40,640 bases of DNA from a virus: the IMG/VR virus record IMGVR_UViG_3300025141_007622, positions 1-40,640 of that record. One strand, 5' to 3'. Positions within the stretch are counted from its first letter, which is position 1; each line of letters starts with the position of its first letter. Shown one piece after another: positions 14,311-21,096 of the stretch. The notes under the pieces were generated by a model. That model did not search any database, had not been told where the DNA came from, and saw nothing but the letters and a program-made list of their open reading frames with translations. Position numbers and translations under genes: made by a program.

Positions 14311-15522
14311 ATGTCATCAACTTATACATCTAGATTAAAACTAGAACGTCAAGGATCTGGAGAAAACTCAGGTAATTGGGGTAATCTTGTTAATTATGTT
14401 TTCAATAGAGTTGACTGTTCAGTAAAAGGTTATCAAGCAGCTAACGTTGCTGGAAATGCAAATGTTACTTTAACTTCAGCTAATTCAACAACTAATACAG
14501 ATGATTCTTCTACAGATGATCAAGTACATAATGCTGTATTAGAATTTACTGGTGCTTTAACAGCTAATATTCATGTTTTTACAGATGCTGTAGAAACTAA
14601 ATATACAGTATTTAATAATACATCAGGTTCGTATTCTTTAACATTTGCAAATACTGGTCATGCAGCAAATGGTGTAGCTCTTAAACAAGGTGCTAAAACT
14701 TTAGTATATTCAACTGGGTCTAAAATTAATGATATAATGGGTGATCTAGGAGACATTACTTCAGATTCAATTACTCCTGGTTCAGTTAATTTTGCAGATA
14801 ATGCAGGAATTAATGATGCAGCAGGAAATGAACAAATGATTTTTTCTCAAACAGCTTCTGCAGTTAATTATTTAGATATTACTAATGCAGCTGCTAATAA
14901 TGCTCCTTCAATTACTGCTGGAGGCAGTGATTCTAATGTAAGTCTTAATTTAGTTCCAAAAGGATCAGGTGTTTTACAAGGTGATGGTTCTGCAGTCAAA
15001 ATTGCAGGAAAAGAAACTATGTGGATACCAGCTCCAGCGATGTATGCTCCAACAACTAATCCAGCGGATGCTGCATTAGTAGAAACAACAGCAACAAGAC
15101 CAGATTTAAAAGTATTTGATTTTGATGCTAGTACAGCCCAATACACTCAATTTTCTGTGGCTATGCCCAAATCATGGAATTTAGGAACAGTAACATATCA
15201 AGTTTTTTGGTCTCCAAGCACAACTAATACAGGTAATTGTATATTTGGATTACAAGGAGTTTCTTGTGCTGATGGTGATACTATTGATGTTGCTTATGGA
15301 ACAGCAGTAGAAGTTACAGATGCAGGAATTGGAACAGTAGAAGATCAACAAGTAACAGCTGAAAGTGGTGCAATAACAATTGCTGGTTCACCTGCGGATG
15401 ATGAACAAACTTATTTTCAATTATATAGAGATGCAGCAGATGGTAGCGATACTTTTACTGGAGAGGCAAGAGTTCTAGGTATTAAAATATTCTATACTAC
15501 TGATGCAGCAAATGACGCATAA
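14311..15522 (+). CDS. Tail fibre protein
   Basis: The 403-residue product has the N-terminal pattern typical of marine phage fibres: SSTYTSRLKLERQGSGENSG (2-21), then NWGNLVNYVFNRVD. The rest is Thr/Asn/Ala-rich, with strands separated by turns (YTVFNNTSGSYSLTFANTG, then SLNLVPKGSGVLQGDGSAV, a segment that resembles fibre repeats). The C-terminal about 120 residues (VFWSPSTTNTGNCIFGLQG and onward) look like a compact beta domain, possibly for receptor binding or trimer closure. It precedes a glycine-rich adhesin-like protein and a small Trp-rich protein, together forming the receptor-recognition set. Confidence 0.8.
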   Translation: MSSTYTSRLKLERQGSGENSGNWGNLVNYVFNRVDCSVKGYQAANVAGNANVTLTSANSTTNTDDSSTDDQVHNAVLEFTGALTANIHVFTDAVETKYTVFNNTSGSYSLTFANTGHAANGVALKQGAKTLVYSTGSKINDIMGDLGDITSDSITPGSVNFADNAGINDAAGNEQMIFSQTASAVNYLDITNAAANNAPSITAGGSDSNVSLNLVPKGSGVLQGDGSAVKIAGKETMWIPAPAMYAPTTNPADAALVETTATRPDLKVFDFDASTAQYTQFSVAMPKSWNLGTVTYQVFWSPSTTNTGNCIFGLQGVSCADGDTIDVAYGTAVEVTDAGIGTVEDQQVTAESGAITIAGSPADDEQTYFQLYRDAADGSDTFTGEARVLGIKIFYTTDAANDA

Positions 15523-15534
15523 GGAGAATAGAAC

Positions 15535-16404
15535 ATGGCAAATTTTGGTTATCAAATATTAGGTTTCGGATCCGGCGGCTCAGCCAAAACAATGGAGTTT
15601 GATTATTTAGTTATCGCTGGCGGTGGCGGCGGCGGTGTAGATGATGGCGGCGGCGGAGGAGCTGGCGGTTTTAGAACAAGTTTTCCCGGAGGAACAAAAG
15701 TAGAAGTAGCAAGTGGATCCACAGTTACAGTCGGAGGCGGCGGTATTGGTGGTACTCATTCTGGAACTCCAGAAGGAGCAGATGGAGGAGACGGCAAGAC
15801 TGGTGTTGGAGGAGGAATTTCTTCAAGCGGTGGTGGAGGCGGTGGACCTCCTGGTCAAAATGGATCTCCTGGTGGTTCCGGAGGCGGCGGTGCTTTAAAT
15901 GGTAATGGCGGATCTGGAAATAAAGGTGGCTATCCTACTCCCGAAGGTAACGATGGTGGAGGTGGATCATCTTATAATAATTCTGGCGCTGGCGGCGGAG
16001 GAAAAGGTGCTGTTGGACAAGATAGACAAGGAACTGGAAGCGGCGGAAACGGCGGATCTGGAAGCTCAAATTCCATAACAGGCTCATCAGTAACTTATGC
16101 TGGAGGCGGCGGTGGAGGATCTAATGTTTCTCATACTGCAAGCGGCGGATCTGGCGGCGGTGGCACTGGTGGCAATAGATCAAATGGTACTAACCAAGCT
16201 GGTGACGATGGTAAAGGTGGCGGCGGAGGCGGTGGCCCTGGAGGATCACCTGTAAGAAATGGATCAGCTGGCGGAAATGGTGTTGTAGTTTTAAGAGATC
16301 CAAGTGGTGAAACCTTAACAGTATCACCTGGTTCTAATACTACAGGAACTGATGGTGGCGCAACTTACGCAATATTTAATGAAACTGGCACAATAGAGTT
16401 TTAA
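15535..16404 (+). CDS. Glycine-rich adhesin-like tail protein
   Basis: The 289-residue protein is dominated by glycine. Runs of four to seven Gly alternate with Ser/Asn/Thr turns, in the style of polyglycine-sandwich adhesins (T4-like gp38-type) and the Gly-rich domain of other phage tail proteins. The N-terminus MANFGYQILGFGSGGSAK, the strand MEFDYLVIAGGGGGG (20-34) and AGGFRTSFPGG (43-53) match such domains. A collagen-like GPPGQNGSPGG lies at residues 104-114. Codon choice shifts to GGC/GGT/GGA in tandem, raising GC locally compared with its neighbours. It probably sits at a fibre tip and contacts the host receptor. Replication slippage could alter its length. Confidence 0.8.
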   Translation: MANFGYQILGFGSGGSAKTMEFDYLVIAGGGGGGVDDGGGGGAGGFRTSFPGGTKVEVASGSTVTVGGGGIGGTHSGTPEGADGGDGKTGVGGGISSSGGGGGGPPGQNGSPGGSGGGGALNGNGGSGNKGGYPTPEGNDGGGGSSYNNSGAGGGGKGAVGQDRQGTGSGGNGGSGSSNSITGSSVTYAGGGGGGSNVSHTASGGSGGGGTGGNRSNGTNQAGDDGKGGGGGGGPGGSPVRNGSAGGNGVVVLRDPSGETLTVSPGSNTTGTDGGATYAIFNETGTIEF

Positions 16405-16406
16405 TT

Positions 16407-16850
16407 ATGTCTAAAAAAGCTGCAAGAATAGAAAAAGAACAAGATCCATTTAATGTTGGTCAAATAAGATGGGTGTGTGTTAATGTAATAGTTATTGAAG
16501 ATTCAATAGATGATGTTCATAATTATTGCAACAATATATTAAAATTAGGTGGCACTTGGAAAGATGGAACTAATGGTGGAGGAAAAGGATCTGTTTGGTT
16601 GGAATCTAAAAATAAATTTATTGCACCACAACCTTATGCTTCATGGTCTTTAAATAATTCAACTGATATATGGGAAGCTCCAATTACAAAACCAGCAAAT
16701 CCTACATTTTCACATACTGAAGGTGAGGAAGTAGATACTTATTTAATGACTTGGAATGAAACTGATCAAAGATGGGAAGGTTTAAATAGAGAAAATAATA
16801 ATAATTATTATTGGAACCCTACTGATTCTAGCTGGAATTTAATTACATAA
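16407..16850 (+). CDS. Trp/Asn-rich tail-associated protein, 147 aa
   Basis: The 147-residue product contains the motif NKFIAPQPYASWSLNNSTDIW (68-88, quoted here as two overlapping halves: NKFIAPQPYASW and SWSLNNSTDIW), then EAPITKPANPTFSH and a Trp/Tyr/Asn-rich end (TDQRWEGLNRENNNNYYWNP). The pattern F.APQPY.SW.L….W.AP….P….W.E….W is common in small proteins next to marine phage fibres. It is thought to be a tail or fibre-assembly component, with no activity known. Its stop codon is inside the following hairpin. Confidence 0.7.
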   Translation: MSKKAARIEKEQDPFNVGQIRWVCVNVIVIEDSIDDVHNYCNNILKLGGTWKDGTNGGGKGSVWLESKNKFIAPQPYASWSLNNSTDIWEAPITKPANPTFSHTEGEEVDTYLMTWNETDQRWEGLNRENNNNYYWNPTDSSWNLIT

Positions 16851-16875
16851 TTGATATAGATCAATTCTTTTTATT
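16849..16875 (+). terminator. Hairpin with T-rich tail at the edge of the oxygenase island
   Basis: AATTGAT (16849-16855) pairs with ATCAATT (16860-16866) around an ATAG loop, followed by CTTTTTATTT. It is a terminator-like signal at the end of the tail-fibre genes. The stem is AU-rich with only two G-C pairs at most, so the efficiency may be low. Downstream at 16880-16891 is TTTACTTTATAT, which also occurs at 35505-35516 in the early promoter region. Confidence 0.55.
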
Positions 16876-16913
16876 TCTGTTTACTTTATATTTAAACAAA
16901 ATAAAAATTAACT

Positions 16914-17525
16914 GTGTTGTATTATAAAGATTTATATTGGTATTTTAACAAAGCTTTATCACCTAAAATTTGTGATAAAATAATTAAATTTGGTAAAAAA
17001 AATAAATTAAAAGAAGGAAGAATTGGATCTTTTCCTGATAAAAAATTTAAAGTATTAACTAAAAATCAAAGAAAAATATTAAAAGATAAAAGAGATTCAA
17101 AAGTTAGTTTTATAGATGAAAAATGGCTTTATGATTTACTTTTTCCTTATGTTCATACTGCTAATAAATTAGCTTCATGGAATTTTAAAGTTGATTGGTC
17201 GGAACCTATTCAATTTACAGAATATAAAGATAATCAATTTTATGATTGGCATAGTGATTCTGGATCTGAAAACCAATCTAATAATAAAATAAGAAAACTA
17301 TCACTTGTAGCTTCACTTGCTGATCCTAAAAAATATAAAGGAGGAGAATTTGAATTTCAATTTAGAAATTTAGATGATCCAACTCTTATTACTAAAGCTC
17401 CTCAACTAAAACCTAGAGGTAGTATTGTTGTATTTCCTTCTTATTTATATCATAGAGTAAAACCAATTTTAAAAGGAACAAGATATTCAATAGTTATGTG
17501 GGTTAGTGGATATCCTTATCAATAG
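16914..17525 (+). CDS. 2OG-Fe(II) dioxygenase 1 (PKHD/PiuC-like)
   Basis: It is predicted to use 2-oxoglutarate, O2 and Fe(II) to hydroxylate a substrate. The 203-residue protein keeps the double-stranded beta-helix signature: H113 and D115 in YDWHSDSGS, YKGGEFEF (141-148), the distal H180 in SYLYHRVKP, and R190 in GTRYSIVMW that binds the 2OG carboxylate. The order matches PKHD-type hydroxylases of the YbiX/PiuC group. The start is GTG at 16914 without a clear ribosome binding site, and a TTG follows at once, so the exact start is uncertain. It is first of six such genes. The substrate is unknown. Confidence 0.87.
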   Translation: MLYYKDLYWYFNKALSPKICDKIIKFGKKNKLKEGRIGSFPDKKFKVLTKNQRKILKDKRDSKVSFIDEKWLYDLLFPYVHTANKLASWNFKVDWSEPIQFTEYKDNQFYDWHSDSGSENQSNNKIRKLSLVASLADPKKYKGGEFEFQFRNLDDPTLITKAPQLKPRGSIVVFPSYLYHRVKPILKGTRYSIVMWVSGYPYQ

Positions 17526-17526
17526 T

Positions 17527-18033
17527 ATGTTTACAAATTGGAATCATAATAGATATATTCATATTAAAAATTTTGTAAAAGAAAAAGAATTTTTTAAAAT
17601 TAAAAAAGATTTAATAAATAATTTTAAATATTATCCACATCCTGATAAATTAAAATCAGGAAGACAAACTACTAATAATTTATATGAAGTATTTTGTCAT
17701 AAAAAACATTGGCAAAATTATTTTAGTAAATTAGCAGAGATTATGACTGATCTAGGTAAAGAAAGATTATCTAAATGTTGGTCCTTAAAAATAAATAAAC
17801 ATGAAAAACATTTTTTACATAGACATCCAGAAAATAATTATACAAGTGTATTTTATTTAAGTAATGAAAATTATGAATTAGGAACACGTTTAATAGATAA
17901 TAATAATGAAATAATAATACCGGGATATGAAAACTCTATGTTAATTTTCGAAGGAAAAATACTTCATGACGCAGTTTTTCCTAAATACAAATTAAAAAAA
18001 CCAAGATATACTTTAATAACCGATTATGAATAA
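17527..18033 (+). CDS. 2OG-Fe(II) oxygenase-like protein 2 (HxH type)
   Basis: I place the start at the ATG at 17527, one base after the preceding stop, rather than at an in-frame GTG 21 bases upstream. The 168-residue protein contains FLHRHPENNYTSVFYLS (H98 and H100), then SMLIFEGKILHDAVFP with H147, and PRYTLITDYE with R160. This fits the family of putative 2OG-Fe(II) oxygenases in which the first motif reads H-x-H-P….SG/SVFYL, here with T-S in place of S-G. The N-terminal half is basic and helical. Activity is inferred from the retained residues. The substrate is unknown. Confidence 0.75.
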   Translation: MFTNWNHNRYIHIKNFVKEKEFFKIKKDLINNFKYYPHPDKLKSGRQTTNNLYEVFCHKKHWQNYFSKLAEIMTDLGKERLSKCWSLKINKHEKHFLHRHPENNYTSVFYLSNENYELGTRLIDNNNEIIIPGYENSMLIFEGKILHDAVFPKYKLKKPRYTLITDYE

Positions 18034-18676
18034 ATTTAAAAAAAATAAATATACTATTGTAAGAAAAGGAATTGATCCTAAACTTGCAGATTTTTTAACT
18101 GAATATTTATTTTTAAAAAAAGAAGTTTCTAATACTTTATTTAAATTAAATTGTTTACCACCACATCTTAAAGGACTGTATGGAACTTTTAATGATCCGC
18201 AGGTACCTAATTCTTATGCTATGTATAGTGATATAGCTAATGAAGTTTTATTAAAAAGAATTAAACCTATTATGGAAAAAAATACAGGTTTAAAACTTGT
18301 AGAAACTTATTCTTATGCAAGAATTTATCAAAAAGGAAATATACTTAAAAGACATAAAGATAGAGCTTCTTGTGAAATATCCACCACACTTAATTTAGGA
18401 GGAGATCCGTGGCCTGTTTATTTAGACCCAACAGGTGAACATAATAAAAAAGGAATTAAAGTAAATCTTAACCCAGGAGATATGTTAATATATTCCGGTT
18501 GTGATATTGAACATTGGAGAGAACCTTTTAAAGGAAAGCATTGTGTTCAAGTTTTCCTACATTATAATATAAAGAATAAAAAGAGTATGAAATATGATGG
18601 AAGAATTCATTTAGGATTACCTTCTATTCAAAATGTTTCAATTTTTGATAAGAAAAATGATTTTTTTATAATATGA
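18026..18676 (+). CDS. 2OG-Fe(II) dioxygenase-like protein 3
   Basis: The 216-residue protein overlaps the previous gene by eight bases. The metal site is visible as KRHKDRASC (H110 and D112) and GDMLIYSGCDIEHWREPFKG (residues 151-170), which carries the distal H163. The typical Arg for 2OG binding is not obvious: QVFLHYN follows in the place where it is expected, as in related phage proteins. The segment YARIYQKGNILKRHKDRAS, followed by LNLGGDPWPVYLD, is common to oxygenase-like genes of cyanophages and other marine phages. The C-terminal 40 residues are an extra tail. Substrate unknown. Confidence 0.82.
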   Translation: MNKFKKNKYTIVRKGIDPKLADFLTEYLFLKKEVSNTLFKLNCLPPHLKGLYGTFNDPQVPNSYAMYSDIANEVLLKRIKPIMEKNTGLKLVETYSYARIYQKGNILKRHKDRASCEISTTLNLGGDPWPVYLDPTGEHNKKGIKVNLNPGDMLIYSGCDIEHWREPFKGKHCVQVFLHYNIKNKKSMKYDGRIHLGLPSIQNVSIFDKKNDFFII

Positions 18677-19263
18677 AAGAATATAGACAAAATAAAAAAA
18701 ATAATTTTATTGCTGGGTGGTATATTAAGAAAAAAATATGTGATGATTTAATTAAATATTATGAAAAATCTAAAGATAAACGTGACGGATCTTGTCATTA
18801 TCAAGGTGTTACAGGAGTATATAAAGCAATTAAAGATTCAAGTGATTTAGCACTTTCTCCTGCTTTAAACGACACCATACCTGTTAATTACCTGAATGCT
18901 GTAAGTAAAGTAGTAGATGAATATAAATCAAAATATTGTTACAGTGATTATATGCAAAGCAACTGGAAAATTGTAGAGAATTATAATGTACAAAAATATG
19001 AACCTAAAGGTGGTTTTAAAAGATATCATTTTGAAAGAAGTGGTACCACAGATAAAGCTGCTTTTAGACATTTAGTTTTTATGACATATTTAAATGATGT
19101 TAAAGACAAAGGAGAAACTGAATTTTTTTATCAAAAATTAAAAGTTAAACCAGAAAAAGGTTTAACTTTAATATGGCCAGCTGATTGGACTTTTACACAT
19201 AGGGGAATTCCATCATCAACCGAAGTTAAATATATTGCAACAGGGTGGTATAGTTATGTCTAA
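18673..19263 (+). CDS. 2OG-Fe(II) dioxygenase 4 (prolyl-4-hydroxylase-like)
   Basis: The 196-residue protein starts in an ATGA overlap with the preceding gene. It contains YEPKGGFKRYHFERSG with H119 and E121 as first metal ligands (HxE rather than the commoner HxD), then FMTYLNDVKDKGETEFFYQ, and KGLTLIWPADWTFTHRGIPS with H176. K186 in EVKYIATGW takes the 2OG-binding place. The arrangement is that of the prolyl-4-hydroxylase-like group. The target may be a protein, but free substrates are possible. It is distantly similar to the proteins at 19256 and 20293, which share HxE and FTHxHRG-like motifs. Confidence 0.85.
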   Translation: MKEYRQNKKNNFIAGWYIKKKICDDLIKYYEKSKDKRDGSCHYQGVTGVYKAIKDSSDLALSPALNDTIPVNYLNAVSKVVDEYKSKYCYSDYMQSNWKIVENYNVQKYEPKGGFKRYHFERSGTTDKAAFRHLVFMTYLNDVKDKGETEFFYQKLKVKPEKGLTLIWPADWTFTHRGIPSSTEVKYIATGWYSYV

Positions 19264-19774
19264 AAATTTTATATTAGAAAAAAATAATTTTTTATCTAAA
19301 GAAGAATGCGATATATTAATTAAGGATTTGAAAGATAAAGTTAAACCAGCAGAAGAAAAAGAACAAGGTTATGATTTTTTTGATTTAGAAGGAACTCCTA
19401 TTTTTAATCAAATACAACAAAGATTATTTCCTATATGGAATGAGTATATGACTGCATTTCCAGAAGTTAATTTAACTACAAATAAATGGTCATTAACTCA
19501 TATGAGATTTAAAAAATTTAAACCAGGTAAGTATTTTATAAAATTTCATTCAGAACATAGTTATAGACATTCAACAAGGCTTTTAAATATACAGATGTAT
19601 TTAAGTAATCATAATTGTGGCACAGAATTTTATAATGGTACAGTGGTTAAATCAGAAAAAGGTAAAGTAGCTATTTTTCCATCTTATTTTACACACACCC
19701 ATAGAGGACAGAAATGTCCAGATAATAAAACAAGATATTTAATAACAGGTTATACTAATTTTTTAAATTTATAA
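19256..19774 (+). CDS. 2OG-Fe(II) dioxygenase 5 (paralogue A)
   Basis: I choose the ATG at 19256, which overlaps the preceding stop by eight bases, rather than a TTG 21 bases upstream. The 172-residue protein has H98 and E100 in KFHSEHSYRHSTR, CGTEFYNG (121-128), H149 in YFTHTHRGQ, and R160 in NKTRYLITGY. The gene at 20293 encodes a clear paralogue with the same residues at the same positions (98, 100, 149, 160). They differ most in the N-terminal 75 residues. The tandem copies are separated by the unrelated oxygenase gene at 19776, so a duplication followed by insertion, or reordering, has happened. Substrate unknown. Confidence 0.86.
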   Translation: MSKNFILEKNNFLSKEECDILIKDLKDKVKPAEEKEQGYDFFDLEGTPIFNQIQQRLFPIWNEYMTAFPEVNLTTNKWSLTHMRFKKFKPGKYFIKFHSEHSYRHSTRLLNIQMYLSNHNCGTEFYNGTVVKSEKGKVAIFPSYFTHTHRGQKCPDNKTRYLITGYTNFLNL

Positions 19775-19775
19775 T

Positions 19776-20291
19776 ATGAATGCAATAGTAGTAGATAATT
19801 TTTTTAATAATTATAATAATATTAAAGATTACTTTAAAAAGATTCCTTTATATGATTTAGAGGCTTATAACAAAAAATTTAAACAAAAGCAAACGTGGCC
19901 TGGTCAAAGAAGTCCAGATATACTTAAATACAATCCTTGTTTATATAATCTAATTTTAAAGGAATTTTTTGATAAATTTAACATAGGTGTAAATCATATT
20001 TTAATGGATGCTTTTATTCACTTACGTTTAGAAAAAGATGAGATACATGATTGGATTCATCAAGATAGTGCAAGAGGACATACTCATACTTTAATAGTTT
20101 ACTTATCAGAAACAAATCTAAATTCAGGAACTATATTGTATAACGATGAACACCAACCAACAACGACTGTTAATTTTGTACAAAATAGAGCTTTTTTATT
20201 TAAATCAGAATTATGGCATAGTTCTTTAAATAATCATGGTAATAATATAGAAGATGGAAGATTAACATTAAATTGTTTTTTAAAACTGTAA
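19776..20291 (+). CDS. 2OG-Fe(II) oxygenase-like protein 6 (DUF6445-like)
   Basis: The 171-residue product carries TWPGQRSPD (40-48), DWIHQDSARG with H95 and D97, the strand HTLIVYLSETNLNSGTILY, and AFLFKSELWHSSLN with H148, ending in GRLTLNCFLKL with R162. The WPG-R motif, HxD site and GxxxY strand match the DUF6445-type oxygenase-like proteins seen in cyanophages. It lies between two paralogues of another oxygenase subgroup. The gaps on either side are one base, so the island is a single translation unit. Substrate unknown. Confidence 0.82.
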   Translation: MNAIVVDNFFNNYNNIKDYFKKIPLYDLEAYNKKFKQKQTWPGQRSPDILKYNPCLYNLILKEFFDKFNIGVNHILMDAFIHLRLEKDEIHDWIHQDSARGHTHTLIVYLSETNLNSGTILYNDEHQPTTTVNFVQNRAFLFKSELWHSSLNNHGNNIEDGRLTLNCFLKL

Positions 20292-20292
20292 T

Positions 20293-20820
20293 ATGAAAAA
20301 AAACTTTATCGCTGTAAAAAAAGAATTTATAACAAAAGCTCAATGTAAATCATTAATAAAATCTTTAGATAAAAATTTAATTAAAGATGATAATGAAGAT
20401 TCTAATTATTTTTTTAAAGATATTAAAGATAAAAAAATACAGAAATTAATAGTTAAAAAAGGCCTAGAAATGATACAAAAATATTGTTCTTATTATCCAG
20501 AATTGAATATGACAAAAGATAAGTGGGCAATGACTTCTTTAAGGTTTAAAAAATTTGAACCAGGATCTTCTTTTAATAGATGGCATTCAGAACATTGTGG
20601 TAAATATTCAACAAGAATAATGGTATTTCAACTATACTTATCGGATCATAATTGTGGGACAGAATTTTTTAGTGGAGAACTGGTTCAGTCTACAGCAGGA
20701 AGAGCTATACTTTTTCCAGCTTATTTTACTCATACACATCGAGGTCAAGTATGTCCTCAAAATAAAACTAGATATATAATTACTGGATATTATAATTTTA
20801 TTTCGTTAGTTCCGAAATAA
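20293..20820 (+). CDS. 2OG-Fe(II) dioxygenase 7th-slot partner (paralogue B of the gene at 19256)
   Basis: This is the sixth and last gene of the island. The 175-residue protein has H98 and E100 in RWHSEHCGKYSTR, CGTEFFSG (121-128), H149 in YFTHTHRGQ and R160 in NKTRYIITGY, exactly co-linear with the protein at 19256; by eye roughly half of the residues in the core are the same. Its N-terminal 75 residues diverge. Its 3' end overlaps the leftward gene at 20798 by 23 bases. Both copies keep the complete metal and 2OG site, which argues that both are under selection, perhaps with different substrates. Confidence 0.86.
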   Translation: MKKNFIAVKKEFITKAQCKSLIKSLDKNLIKDDNEDSNYFFKDIKDKKIQKLIVKKGLEMIQKYCSYYPELNMTKDKWAMTSLRFKKFEPGSSFNRWHSEHCGKYSTRIMVFQLYLSDHNCGTEFFSGELVQSTAGRAILFPAYFTHTHRGQVCPQNKTRYIITGYYNFISLVPK

Positions 20821-21016
20821 TAGATTTATACTTTAATACTTTTTGTCTAAATTTCTCATTGATTTCTAACAGAGTTTCAATATGAAGTTCTAATTTAGCA
20901 TTATTGTCTTTAAGATTTTTATTATACATAACTTCAGATGTCTTCACATCTTCTGCCATGCCTAGCTTTTCTTCTAAATCTTTAATTATGTCGTCTTTTA
21001 CATCTCGTGTTGCCAT
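20798..21016 (-). CDS. Small leftward coiled-coil protein, 72 aa
   Basis: This is the only leftward gene in the structural half. The protein is helical and charged with heptad spacing (DDIIKDLEEKLGMAED, then NAKLELHIETLLEINEKF). It is not a shadow of a rightward gene, since nothing else codes in 20821-21096. No clear ribosome binding site precedes the ATG, so the start could be the second Met (residue 20). It converges with the last oxygenase gene (23-base 3' overlap). It might be a small regulator or anti-host protein. A chance ORF cannot be excluded. Confidence 0.55.
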   Translation of the reverse strand: MATRDVKDDIIKDLEEKLGMAEDVKTSEVMYNKNLKDNNAKLELHIETLLEINEKFRQKVLKYKSIISELTK

Positions 21017-21044
21017 ATATGAAATATATTAATAATCAAACATA

Positions 21045-21065
21045 ATACTACAAAAATAGTAGTAT
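21045..21065. promoter_or_regulatory. 7-bp hairpin in the divergent gap 21017-21096
   Basis: ATACTAC (21045-21051) and GTAGTAT (21059-21065) are perfect complements around AAAAATA, followed on the plus strand by ATATTTTTATCATTTTT. The gap lies between the leftward small gene and the tail nozzle gene, so it should hold two promoters. The hairpin could be a weak rightward terminator or attenuator, or an operator. The T-rich DNA makes a terminator reading easy to obtain by chance. Confidence 0.4.
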
Positions 21066-21096
21066 ATTTTTATCATTTTTATTATATAATTAAATT

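Noticed and set aside
15713-15898. Second open frame inside the Gly-rich gene
   Set aside because: It arises from GGN repeats read in another frame (Leu/Glu/Val-rich), without a start signal.
17506-17526. Longer N-terminus (GTG start) for the second oxygenase
   Set aside because: The seven added codons lie inside the preceding gene, and the ATG at 17527 directly after its stop is more natural. The same reasoning was used for the gene at 19256 (TTG at 19235) and for 35887 (ATG at 35851).
21061-21096. ATTATATAAT palindrome and other short AT-only palindromes in gaps
   Set aside because: Short A/T-only palindromes are expected by chance in DNA this AT-rich.
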